Position numbers and translations under genes: made by a program. DNA of 64,000 nucleotides from Candidatus Binatia bacterium (GTDB lineage: Bacteria; Desulfobacterota; Binatia; Bin18), in NCBI GenBank assembly GCA_022820725.1, contig JAJEFA010000021.1:62001-126000 (forward strand), in the 5' to 3' direction. Positions 32,730-40,402 of the stretch are shown here, piece after piece (the first letter of the stretch is position 1; each line of letters starts with the position of its first letter). The notes under the pieces are model-generated. The model was not told the origin of the DNA and did no database searches. It saw nothing but the letters and a program-made list of their open reading frames with translations.

Positions 32730-33716
32730 GTGCTTATTGGGCTTGCTGCTGTTGTGTGTGGGTTCGTATGGGGCATGATCCACGGCCAAGTCTGGCCGCA
32801 ACTGAATATTCGCTGGATGGCGAGGGCTGCTCGATCCCTCCAAGGAGTTCATAAACGCCCCAATCGTCGTCTGAAAGCCGTTCGTCCCACATCCTTTCGC
32901 GCTCCGCAGAAGTTTCTGGTCGTCCTCTTTGGAACGATAGCTACCGGTGGGCTTCTCGCCGTCCTTGCCGCTGACTGGTCTTTCCTGGTGCCCTACTTGA
33001 TTGGACTGTTCGCCGGCTTCTCTCCCGCTTTCATTCTCGCCTATTGGCGCGTGTCTGCCCTCGTTGGAGTAGTGCTGCTTGTTGGCGCGACAGGAATTCT
33101 GCTCTATGACGATGTGGACGATCCCGGTGAGCACGTCCGTGTGCCAGAGATGGAAAACGAGCCGAAGGCGCCCTATCAAGACGCGAGTCCCGCACGAGCC
33201 CGGTCGCCCTTACCCCCACTGCCTTCTGTAGAAAAGAACGAAGCAGTTCCAAAGGGTGAGGCAATCCCAAAGGAGGAAGTAACTCCGAAAGATATCGTCC
33301 TACAGGGGGCTCCGTCTCCTGTAAAAAAGAGCGAAGTAACTCCAAAAGAGGAAGCAGCGCCGAGAGCTATTGTTCTGCAGGGTATTCCCTTTGCTTTTAA
33401 CGACCGAACGATTCGACCGGAGTTTCTGCTGGAGCTGAATGAGACGGCTCGTATTCTCAACGACAACCCGACGCTCTCCGTCCTGATTGAGGGCTACGCC
33501 GATGCGGTTGGCTCTGAAGCCTTTAACCTGCGACTCTCCCGCGCGCGGGCGGAAGCGGTCCGAGACTATCTGGTAGCGAGTGGGATTGCCGCCGACCGTC
33601 TCCGAGCCGTGGGGCGGGGAGAAATCGAGCCCCTGGCTCCCAATGCCAGAGATGATGGCTCCGACAATCCGGAAGGCAGGGCCGTAAATCGCCGCGTCGA
33701 GCTCTCGGTTGAATAG
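32730..33716 (+). CDS. OmpA-family protein with N-terminal membrane segments and PK-rich repeats
   Basis: The 328-residue protein has four hydrophobic segments in the first 130 residues, then a proline/lysine/glutamate-rich linker with a repeated unit (EEVTPKDIVLQGAP and, about 25 residues later, EEAAPRAIVLQGIP). An OmpA C-terminal peptidoglycan-binding domain follows (VLIEGYADAVGSEAFNLRLS, RAEAVRDYLVASGIAADRL, GRGEIEPLAPN). It starts with GTG. The protein would tether the inner membrane to the cell wall or take part in envelope organisation. The repeated IVLQG element directly before the OmpA domain suggests linker duplication. Confidence 0.85.
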   Translation: MLIGLAAVVCGFVWGMIHGQVWPQLNIRWMARAARSLQGVHKRPNRRLKAVRPTSFRAPQKFLVVLFGTIATGGLLAVLAADWSFLVPYLIGLFAGFSPAFILAYWRVSALVGVVLLVGATGILLYDDVDDPGEHVRVPEMENEPKAPYQDASPARARSPLPPLPSVEKNEAVPKGEAIPKEEVTPKDIVLQGAPSPVKKSEVTPKEEAAPRAIVLQGIPFAFNDRTIRPEFLLELNETARILNDNPTLSVLIEGYADAVGSEAFNLRLSRARAEAVRDYLVASGIAADRLRAVGRGEIEPLAPNARDDGSDNPEGRAVNRRVELSVE

Positions 33717-33721
33717 GTGGC

Positions 33722-34645
33722 CTACGCTCCGCTGGGAGGGGCGATGGGGATCGTTTCCGCCAGTGTCGGCGTTTTCCCTCTCCCATCTGAAAAACGTCCG
33801 GCGGCGACTACGTCGTCGTGAGAAAACGACACCCAGAGATTTTTCTGTCTGGCTTCGGCGTAGAGCCGTTTTTTCGCGGCGATTGTCGCTAACGGGTCAG
33901 TGTCATACGCGGCGTTCCAGGCGAGACGCAGGTGCGCAGTCGTCGGCACAATATCGGCGAAGTGAATCAAGCCGGTTCCAGCCGTTTCAACGATGACGCA
34001 CTGGTGCGGGCTGGTATGACCGCCCGAGACGGTTGTGCGAACGTGGTCGGTCAGCGTCGTATCACCGTCGATGAGGTCAATGTTCGTAAGTGGCTCCAGG
34101 CATTCCGAGGCGTGTCGGTAGGCCGCGGCAAGACGTTCGTCCGGCGGCTGGGTTGCCAACTCCCACTCCGCCCGTTGCAGAACCACACGGGCATTGGGAA
34201 AAGCTGGCGTGATCGTGCCGTCGTCCGCCTTATCAATGACGCCGCCCAGATGATCAAAATGGAGATGGCTCAGCACGACGTGGGTCACGTCTGTCCTTGT
34301 GTAACCGAGGGCGTGAAGCTGGCCGGTCAGACCGCTGCCACGCCGGGGAGTAAAAAATTGTTGCTCGCGTTCACTCAGCCGATTCCCGATGCCGGTATCA
34401 ACAACGATGAGCTCATTCCGAGTCACAATCAGCGGACAGGTCAGACTCATGGTAATGCGCCCGCGTTCGTTGGGTCGCTTCTCCCGTTGCCAGATTTCAC
34501 GCGGGACAGTCCCGAACTGCGCGCCGCCGTCATCCCACCACAGTCCGTCGTTCAAAAAGTGAATGGTAATATCACCGGCTTTGAGCATGGAGCCGACTAT
34601 AACCGAGCCAAAAAGGGAAGACAAACTCCGCTTCAGTGCTTCCAT
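33722..34645 (-). CDS. MBL-fold metallo-hydrolase
   Basis: The 307-residue protein has the complete zinc-binding set: THVVLSHLHFDHLGGVID (HxHxDH), VSGGHTSPHQCVIVE, HFADIVPTT and FSHDDVVAAG. The order and TCPLIVTRNELIVVDTGIG at the N-terminal side are like lactonase/quorum-quenching or alkylsulfatase-type MBL proteins of the AttM class. A first ATG at 34645 adds a 19-residue stretch (MEALKRSLSSLFGSVIVGS); the ATG at 34588 (MLKAGDITIHFL) fits the family better, but neither has a good ribosome binding site. It is divergent from the split nitrile hydratase cluster, 63 bp away. Confidence 0.88.
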   Translation of the reverse strand: MEALKRSLSSLFGSVIVGSMLKAGDITIHFLNDGLWWDDGGAQFGTVPREIWQREKRPNERGRITMSLTCPLIVTRNELIVVDTGIGNRLSEREQQFFTPRRGSGLTGQLHALGYTRTDVTHVVLSHLHFDHLGGVIDKADDGTITPAFPNARVVLQRAEWELATQPPDERLAAAYRHASECLEPLTNIDLIDGDTTLTDHVRTTVSGGHTSPHQCVIVETAGTGLIHFADIVPTTAHLRLAWNAAYDTDPLATIAAKKRLYAEARQKNLWVSFSHDDVVAAGRFSDGRGKTPTLAETIPIAPPSGA

Positions 34646-34707
34646 TTACACGGCTTTTGAGGCAGAAGGGTACAAAGACTCGTCCAAAAAGCTGGAAGGA
34701 AGATCGC

Positions 34708-35031
34708 ATGCCGGGCGTACATGACCGTGGAGGCTGGCCTGATGCCGGACTCATCACCAAGGCGGAACATGAACTGTCGTTCTGGGAGAAGCGGACCGAC
34801 GCACTCCTCGTGCTGTTGAGTGGCGCGGGCCGGCGCGTGATCCGGGTCGATGAGTTGCGACGGGCGATCGAAAGTCTGCCACCCGAGGCGTATGAAACCA
34901 TGGGGTATTATGAACGCTGGATCAGCGCGATTGAAACCCTCCTGATTGAAAAGAATGTCCTGACCAAATCTGAGATTGACCACAAGGCGGAACAGATCGT
35001 GGAGCAGCGGAAGATCGAAACGGGGGAGTGA
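34708..35031 (+). CDS. Nitrile hydratase beta subunit, N-terminal half (ScnB-like)
   Basis: The 107-residue protein matches only the N-terminal half of nitrile hydratase beta: MPGVHDRGGWPD corresponds to the usual MNGIHDLGGMxG start, and YETMGYYERWISAIETLLIE is the conserved helix before the linker. It stops with TGA at 35029-35031 after QIVEQRKIETGE, and the C-terminal half is encoded separately at 35857. This split is known from thiocyanate hydrolase (ScnB plus ScnA) and from the three-subunit toyocamycin nitrile hydratase. A good ribosome binding site (GGAAGGAAGATCGC) precedes the ATG at 34708. It is the first gene of the cluster; an SDR gene follows after 24 bp. Confidence 0.85.
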   Translation: MPGVHDRGGWPDAGLITKAEHELSFWEKRTDALLVLLSGAGRRVIRVDELRRAIESLPPEAYETMGYYERWISAIETLLIEKNVLTKSEIDHKAEQIVEQRKIETGE

Positions 35032-35055
35032 AGTCCGGCTTAAAAGGAGGAAGAG

Positions 35056-35841
35056 ATGGGGCGCCTCGATGGCAAAGTCGCATTCATTACCGGGGCAGGT
35101 TCGGGCATTGCCCGCTCTGCCGCCCGAATTTTTACCCAAGAGGGGGCAAAGGTCGTCATTGCCGAACTTAAACCCGAACTCGGCCGTGAAACCGAACGCC
35201 TGGTCCGTGACGCTGGCGGAGAGGCGGTGTTCATAGAAACCGACGTCACCATCGAGGAGAGCGTGAAAAACGCCATCGACCAAACGGTGACGCGCTATGC
35301 CAGGGTCGACATTCTGTATAACTGTGCGGGCGGGTCGATTGCTGAAGACACGACCGTGACTGAGGTGGATATGTCGGTCTGGCAGCACACTCAGTCGCTC
35401 GATTTGCTCGGCCCGTTTCTGTGCTGCCGGCACGGGATTCCCGAACTCGTCAAGGCCGGTGGGGGCGCGATTGTCAATATGTCTTCCGTCGTCGCTTTGC
35501 GGGGATCGTTTCCACTGCATGTCTACACCGCGGCCAAAGGTGGTGTCATTGCTTTTACCCAGGTGCTCGCCGGGACGTATGCCAAGGATAAGATTCGCGC
35601 CAATGTGATCTGTCCGGGGGTGATTATGACCGACCGGGTGCGGCAACGCCTGGGTGTAGACCAGCCGCCGGAGGCTGGCCAGTCCGGTATCGTCAACCTG
35701 GAATCCCAACTGAAGAAGTATCCGTTCTCTGTGGGCGAGCCCGAAGATATCGCCCGGGTGGCCCTTTTTCTGGCCTCGGACGAAGCTCGCATGATGACCG
35801 GCGCCGTCGTGCCGGTTGACGGTGGGCTGTCGGCATATTAG
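35056..35841 (+). CDS. Short-chain dehydrogenase/reductase inserted between nitrile hydratase beta halves
   Basis: This classical SDR of 261 residues has TGAGSGIARSAARIF as NAD(P)-binding motif (the usual GxG is slightly changed: GSGIAR), NCAGG at about 94, the catalytic serine in VNMSSVVALRG, and YTAAKGG as YxxxK. An acidic residue in IAELKPELG suggests NAD(H). The ATG follows AAAAGGAGGAAGAG. It sits between the two beta-subunit halves in the same direction with gaps of 24 and 15 bp, so it is surely in the same transcript. An alcohol/ketone conversion next to a nitrile or thiocyanate hydratase may mean the nitrile substrate carries a hydroxyl group (for instance a hydroxynitrile). That is inference. 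Confidence 0.92.
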   Translation: MGRLDGKVAFITGAGSGIARSAARIFTQEGAKVVIAELKPELGRETERLVRDAGGEAVFIETDVTIEESVKNAIDQTVTRYARVDILYNCAGGSIAEDTTVTEVDMSVWQHTQSLDLLGPFLCCRHGIPELVKAGGGAIVNMSSVVALRGSFPLHVYTAAKGGVIAFTQVLAGTYAKDKIRANVICPGVIMTDRVRQRLGVDQPPEAGQSGIVNLESQLKKYPFSVGEPEDIARVALFLASDEARMMTGAVVPVDGGLSAY

Positions 35842-35856
35842 GGACGGGTGGGGACG

Positions 35857-36162
35857 ATGCCGTATCAGCCCGGAGACCGGGTGCGTATCCGAGTCGCTAC
35901 TCCGTCCGGCCATTACCGGACGCCAACCTATATTCAAGGAAAAATTGGTGTCATCGAAGCCGTCCACGGCGCGTTTCGCAACCCCGAGACGTTGGCCTAT
36001 GGCGGAGACGGACGCCCCAAGCAAACGTTGTATTTAGTCCGCTTTGACCAAACCCATATCTGGGCACCCGCTGAATCGGCCGGGTCTGCCCCTTTCTGTC
36101 AGAACGACCGGCTATTGATTGACATCTACGAACACTGGCTGGAGCCAGTTCCCGAGGAGTAA
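35857..36162 (+). CDS. Nitrile hydratase beta subunit, C-terminal half (ScnA-like)
   Basis: The 101-residue protein equals the SH3-like C-terminal domain of nitrile hydratase beta: YQPGDRVRIRV, GHYRTPTYIQGKIGVIEAVH, YGGDGRPKQTLYLVRF and HWLEPVPEE are in the expected order. The active-site arginine probably lies in the GHYRTPTY loop. ATG 35857 with GGTGGGG before it is preferred to a GTG nine bases upstream. It ends 3 bp before the alpha subunit start. Together with the N-terminal half at 34708 it would build one complete beta unit. Confidence 0.88.
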   Translation: MPYQPGDRVRIRVATPSGHYRTPTYIQGKIGVIEAVHGAFRNPETLAYGGDGRPKQTLYLVRFDQTHIWAPAESAGSAPFCQNDRLLIDIYEHWLEPVPEE

Positions 36163-36165
36163 GCA

Positions 36166-36795
36166 ATGCACGACCATGACGCGCCCGACTCTCATCTGCC
36201 GATTGAAGCGGATGCCGAGCTGACCTATTACGAGCAGCGGGTAGAAGCCATTCAGGCCCTGCTGATCGAAAAGGGACTGTTGAGCGCGGACGACGTGCGG
36301 CGGGCGGTCGAAGATATGGATGCCCGCTCGCCCGCAGTCGGAGCGCGAGTGATTGCGCGCGCCTGGGTCGATCCGCACTTTAAGCAACACCTGCTTGCCG
36401 ACGCCAAGGCGGCCATTGCCACGCTGGGCATTGACGTAGACACCTGGAGTACGCTGGTGGCGGTGGAGAACACACCGACGATTCATAATGTCGTGGTGTG
36501 CACCCTGTGTTCCTGCTATCCCCGCTCTCTCCTCGGCGTGCCGCCCGACTGGTATAAAAGTCTCAATTACCGAGCCCGGGTGGTGAAAGAGCCGCGGACC
36601 GTCCTCGAAGAATTCGGCCTGGAACTCGCACCCGACATAGAAGTCCGGGTGTACGACAGCACGGCCGACATGCGCTACCTGGTGATTCCCCAACGGCCGG
36701 CCGGAAGCGAGGGCCTGAGCGAGGAGGCACTCGCCGCGCTCGTCACCCGAGACAGTATGATCGGGGTCACCCAGGCCCAGGAACCCTCACCCTAG
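36166..36795 (+). CDS. Nitrile hydratase alpha subunit / thiocyanate hydrolase gamma-like, cobalt type
   Basis: The 209-residue protein carries the metal claw VCTLCSCYP (about 110-118). Threonine after the first Cys and tyrosine after the last are characteristic of cobalt-type enzymes; iron types have CSLCSC. Further family blocks are PPDWYKSLNYRARVVKEPRT and VRVYDSTADMRYLVIPQRPA. It hydrates nitriles to amides, or thiocyanate to carbonyl sulfide in the Scn branch. Gene order B-half, SDR, A-half, alpha copies scnB-scnA-scnC apart from the SDR. The last residues (EPSP and the TAG stop) fall within dispersed repeat B. No cobalt-insertion activator gene is next to it. Confidence 0.92.
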   Translation: MHDHDAPDSHLPIEADAELTYYEQRVEAIQALLIEKGLLSADDVRRAVEDMDARSPAVGARVIARAWVDPHFKQHLLADAKAAIATLGIDVDTWSTLVAVENTPTIHNVVVCTLCSCYPRSLLGVPPDWYKSLNYRARVVKEPRTVLEEFGLELAPDIEVRVYDSTADMRYLVIPQRPAGSEGLSEEALAALVTRDSMIGVTQAQEPSP

Positions 36796-36872
36796 CCCTC
36801 TCCCAGAGGGGGAGGGAGTGGAAGCCGGAGGGGATGATAAAATCTGTAGGGGCAACCCCCTGTGGTTGCCCG
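36784..36872. repeat. Composite dispersed repeat (B then A), inverted relative to 5033-5111
   Basis: Repeat B (CCCTCACCCTAGCCCTC followed by CCAGAGGGGGAGGG, 36784-36816) and repeat A (GTAGGGGCAACCCCC followed by TGTGGTTGCCCG, 36846-36872) occur in the same relative arrangement as at 5033-5111, but on the other strand. The stop codon of the nitrile hydratase alpha gene lies inside repeat B. The two loci therefore appear to be copies of one composite unit. Confidence 0.78.
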
Positions 36873-36896
36873 GTGGCGGCGTTCCGAGGTGGGTTG

Positions 36897-37775
36897 TCAT
36901 TTTTTCATTCGTTCGGCAAAGGCGCGCATTTCCTCGATGACGGCATCGGTCTCGTCGCTCAGCGGCAGCATATAGAGCACGTCTACGCCGGCGGCGCGAT
37001 ACGCCTCAAGCTCTTTGTCGCCGGCTCTATTGGAGAGGGCAAGCGCGGTAATCTCCAATTCGTTGAAATCGCGCCCGGCTTCGTCCATAAGACCCTTGAT
37101 TTGATCCAGCAGGCCGGGAACCCGCTCGGGCAGGACCAGGCCACAGTGCCAGCCATTGCCGAAAGCGGCCACGCGCCGTAACGCCGGCTTGGATTCTCCC
37201 CCAACCCAGATGGGCAGATGGGGCTTTTGGAGCGGGCGGGGCAGGACGTTGACGTCTTCCTGCAACTCGACGAATTTCCCGGAAAAACGGGGCGAGTCCT
37301 GCGTCCACAGGGCCTGCATCATGGCAATATATTCACGCGTACGGGCACCCCGCTGGGCAAAGGGGATATTCAGCAGACGAAATTCGTCTTCCAGCCAGCC
37401 GACTCCAATACCCATGATAAAACGTCCACCGGACAGCACATCAATGGTGGCCACGCGACGCGCCACGTCAAAAGGATGTCGATACGGCACAATCACGACG
37501 CTGATCCCGAGACGGACCCGTTCCGTAATCGCCGCCAGAAAGGCCATGGTGTCGAACGGGTCCAGCCAGACCATCTCGGTATAGACCGCATACGGGGTCT
37601 TGCCGCCCACATATTCATCATAGGGCCAGGGGGAGCTAATCTGTTTGGGAATGACAATATGGTCGCCGATCAGGAGCGAATCAAAGCCCAGCTCTTCTGC
37701 CGCGGCGGCGAGTTTTTTGAGCGAGTCACGCTGGGATACGGATGCGCCACCGCCCAGTTGAATGCCATATTTCAT
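36897..37775 (-). CDS. LLM-class F420-dependent oxidoreductase
   Basis: The 292-residue luciferase-like protein, of the TIGR03619-type group often linked to F420, has KYGIQLGGG, GFDSLLIGDHIVIPKQ, VRLGISVVIVPYRHPFDVAR and GGRFIMGIGVGWLEDEFRLL, then LPIWVGGESKPALRRVAAFG. A characteristic LDPFDTMAFLAAITERV precedes. It would transfer hydride or oxidise an organic substrate with F420 or FMN. The ATG at 37775 follows AGGAGGGCAGC and is better than the frame's upstream start. It is convergent with the nitrile hydratase cluster. Confidence 0.9.
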   Translation of the reverse strand: MKYGIQLGGGASVSQRDSLKKLAAAAEELGFDSLLIGDHIVIPKQISSPWPYDEYVGGKTPYAVYTEMVWLDPFDTMAFLAAITERVRLGISVVIVPYRHPFDVARRVATIDVLSGGRFIMGIGVGWLEDEFRLLNIPFAQRGARTREYIAMMQALWTQDSPRFSGKFVELQEDVNVLPRPLQKPHLPIWVGGESKPALRRVAAFGNGWHCGLVLPERVPGLLDQIKGLMDEAGRDFNELEITALALSNRAGDKELEAYRAAGVDVLYMLPLSDETDAVIEEMRAFAERMKK

Positions 37776-37864
37776 GCTGCCCTCCTTTTTGTATTCAATC
37801 CTTTTTGTCAGTGTGGTAACGGAAAGACCACACCAGAACAAGGAGCGGCTGTGAGACGACGAGC

Positions 37865-38497
37865 ATGAACGAGCCGGATGTCACCCTGACCGATTACGCC
37901 CTGACGCTGGAATGCGGGCTGTTTGCCTACTGGCTGCTCGTCCATGGTCAGGCGGACAACCCATTGCGTCTCTGGTTTGCCGTCTTTTTTGCCTCGATCG
38001 GTCTGGCTGCCTTCAGTGGCGGAACGGTCCACGGTTACTTCCCCAACGCAGACACCTTCGGCCATAGCGTCCTGTGGGGAGCGACCCTTATCGCGATTGG
38101 AGTTACTGCGCTGTGCGGCTGGATCATCGGCGCGCGGCTCTATTGCTCGGACAGCGTGGCTGCCTGGATTCAGTCCGGCGCTGTTGCGCTCTTCGTTCTC
38201 TACTGCGGCGTCGTGCTGTTCATCTCACGTGATTTTCTGATCGCCGTTTCCTACTATCTGCCGGCGACGCTTTTCCTGTTGGTTGTCTATGGTCTGGTGT
38301 ATCAACAAGGACGTGAGTCGGCGGTCCTGATCGGTCTGCTCGGACTTGTGCTGACATTCGTTGCCGCGGGAATACAGCAAGCGCAGTGGAGCCTCCACCC
38401 GGTGTACTTGAGCTATAATGCTCTCTACCATGTAGTCCAGGCGGTAGCGCTCTTCTTCATATACTGGAGTGCGCGCTGGTTGGTTATCATGCGTTGA
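37865..38497 (+). CDS. Integral membrane protein, seven transmembrane segments
   Basis: The 210-residue hydrophobic protein has about seven predicted membrane segments, with small polar loops. Aromatic and polar residues occur inside several of them (AAFSGGTVHGYFPNADTFGH; ALYHVVQAVALFFIYW). Histidines in GTVHGYF and LYHVV are placed as in membrane enzymes or heme-binding proteins, but no motif is decisive. I do not recognise a named family. It precedes the MscS gene by 33 bp on the same strand, so an operon is likely. Confidence 0.75.
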   Translation: MNEPDVTLTDYALTLECGLFAYWLLVHGQADNPLRLWFAVFFASIGLAAFSGGTVHGYFPNADTFGHSVLWGATLIAIGVTALCGWIIGARLYCSDSVAAWIQSGAVALFVLYCGVVLFISRDFLIAVSYYLPATLFLLVVYGLVYQQGRESAVLIGLLGLVLTFVAAGIQQAQWSLHPVYLSYNALYHVVQAVALFFIYWSARWLVIMR

Positions 38498-38530
38498 GAC
38501 CCGCTATTCACACACCGGACAGAGGCAGGT

Positions 38531-39661
38531 ATGGAACTCTCACGCCTTTTCACCGACACACCCGGCTGGATCATATCGTGGCTGGTCCAGATTGTTGCCA
38601 TTGTTTTCCTCACCCTCACATTGCATTTCATTTTACGGCGGCTCCTCAACCGCTTGCATCACAAGGCCCTGGACTCGCATGCCTACTGGGACGATGCGTT
38701 TGTCACGGCGCTGCAAAGGCCGCTGGCTTTCCTGGTGCTTTTCGGCGGCCTCAGTCTGGTTCTTGAGACGGTCCGGCAGCAGGCCGATCTCGCGTTTCTT
38801 CCGGCGCTCAACTCCGCGCGTCTACTGGGCATCGTGGTCCTGGTTGCCTGGTTTTTGATCCACCTTATCAGAGAGGGAGAAGAGGCGATTATCGCCAAAT
38901 ATGAAGACACGGGCCAAGCCTACGACCGCACCACCATGGATGTCGTCGCCAAGCTGCTGCGCCTGACCGTGACGGTTATCACGACCTTAGTGCTCTTGCA
39001 GACGCTGGGGGTGAGTGTCGCCGGAGTGCTGGCGTTTGGCGGCATTGGTGCCCTTGCCATCGGCTTTGCCGCCAAGGATTTATTGGCCAATTTTTTCGGG
39101 GGCCTGATGCTCTATCTTGATCGTCCGTTTGTGGTAGGCGATTGGATCCGCTCTCCGGATCGCGAGATTGAGGGAGACGTTGAGCAGATCGGTTGGCGAC
39201 TGACACGTATCCGCACCTTTGATAAGCGGCCGTTATACGTCCCGAACGCGATCTTTGCCACGATCGCGGTGGAGAATCCCTCACGGATGTTGAACCGGCG
39301 CATCTACGAGACGATCGGCATCCGCTATGACGACGCCAACAAGATGGGACCTATTGTCCAGGCGGTTGAGCAGATGCTGCGTTCCCATCCCGAGATCGAT
39401 ACCTCGCGAATCCTGATGGTCAATTTCAACGCCTTTGCCCCGTCGTCCTTGGACTTCTTTGTCTATACGTTTACCAAAACGACGGATTGGGCCGACTACC
39501 ACAAGGTCAAGCAGGACGTGCTGCTGAAAATCCTGGGGATTATCGAATCGCACGGCGCCCAGGCCGCCTTCCCGACCTCCACGATTCATATGCCTGAAGG
39601 GCTATCGGTTCAGCCCGCCGGGAATGCGGAAGAGCTGCTGCCGCATTCCCAAACTCGATAG
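38531..39661 (+). CDS. Mechanosensitive channel, MscS family
   Basis: The 376-residue protein has a membrane part with five hydrophobic segments, of which the last (SVAGVLAFGGIGALAIGFAA, then KDLLANFFGG) is the glycine/alanine-rich pore helix TM3 of MscS. The beta domain follows with RPFVVGDWIRSPD and the cytoplasmic vestibule with RTFDKRPLYVPNAIFATI. The extra two N-terminal segments place it near the YnaI/YbdG-type rather than minimal MscS. It releases solutes on hypo-osmotic shock. The ATG follows AGAGGCAGGT. Confidence 0.92.
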   Translation: MELSRLFTDTPGWIISWLVQIVAIVFLTLTLHFILRRLLNRLHHKALDSHAYWDDAFVTALQRPLAFLVLFGGLSLVLETVRQQADLAFLPALNSARLLGIVVLVAWFLIHLIREGEEAIIAKYEDTGQAYDRTTMDVVAKLLRLTVTVITTLVLLQTLGVSVAGVLAFGGIGALAIGFAAKDLLANFFGGLMLYLDRPFVVGDWIRSPDREIEGDVEQIGWRLTRIRTFDKRPLYVPNAIFATIAVENPSRMLNRRIYETIGIRYDDANKMGPIVQAVEQMLRSHPEIDTSRILMVNFNAFAPSSLDFFVYTFTKTTDWADYHKVKQDVLLKILGIIESHGAQAAFPTSTIHMPEGLSVQPAGNAEELLPHSQTR

Positions 39662-39748
39662 CCTTGCCAGCGCAGACCGGATCACCGGTCAAGTTTGACT
39701 CGTATCAGGAGGCAGGATATCCGTTTCCTTAATAAGAGGGAGAGAGAG

Positions 39749-40279
39749 ATGCCAAAGCAAATCCGCCGAATTGTGACCGGCCACAATGCTGAAGGAAAAT
39801 CGGTCATTGCTGAGGATGCCATTGCCACGAGCATTCTGGATCTCGAAGCAGTGCCAGGACTACGAGCCACTGATCTGTGGGAGACGACAACTGCGCCTGC
39901 TGACCTGTCTGGTGATGCCGACCCGGTTGAGCGTCCTATGCATCTGGAACCTCGGCCGACCGGAACAATCTGCCGCGTCGTCGAGTTTCCGCCTGATGCA
40001 GCCTGGAAAGACCGGACTGATGCGAGCGAAGTCTTTTCCTCCATGGAGGCGGGTCATACCGCCGATTCCACCAGCTCGACCCCGATGATGCATAAAACCG
40101 CCTCAGTAGACTACGCCATCGTCCTGTCAGGTGAGGTGTGGGCAGTCATGGAAGAAGGTGAAACCTGCATGCAGGCCGGGGATGTCCTCATCCAGCGGGC
40201 GACCAATCATGCCTGGAGTAATCGTTCAGCGGAGCCAGCTCTGGTGGCTTTCGTTTTGGTTGGAGCACAATCCGGGTAA
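39749..40279 (+). CDS. Cupin-domain protein
   Basis: The 176-residue protein begins IRRIVTGHNAEGKSVIAEDA and ends in a single cupin barrel: MMHKTASVDYAIVLSGEVWA, EEGETCMQAGDVLIQRATNH and AWSNRSAEPALVAFVLV. Metal-binding histidines are reduced (one in MHKTAS, one in NHAW). Such small cupins occur with dehydratases and oxygenases in catabolic operons and may be isomerases, dioxygenases or sensor proteins. The ATG follows GAGGGAGAGAGAG. It stands 123 bp before the UGSC operon and may belong to it. Confidence 0.85.
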   Translation: MPKQIRRIVTGHNAEGKSVIAEDAIATSILDLEAVPGLRATDLWETTTAPADLSGDADPVERPMHLEPRPTGTICRVVEFPPDAAWKDRTDASEVFSSMEAGHTADSTSSTPMMHKTASVDYAIVLSGEVWAVMEEGETCMQAGDVLIQRATNHAWSNRSAEPALVAFVLVGAQSG

Positions 40280-40402
40280 ATAGAGGCGCTTCCGCTAGAG
40301 GCTGAACAGCATTCTTCAAGGGCTTGCATTGCGAGGCAGGGGTAAACCCTTGACGCTGTCCCTGTGGGCTGTGTAGACATCAGAGGACGGTCTGGAGGGG
40401 CG

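Noticed and set aside
35029..35031. UGA at the end of the nitrile hydratase beta N-terminal half as a further selenocysteine
   Set aside because: The frame after it hits TAA four codons later and no redox motif is near; it is a normal stop.
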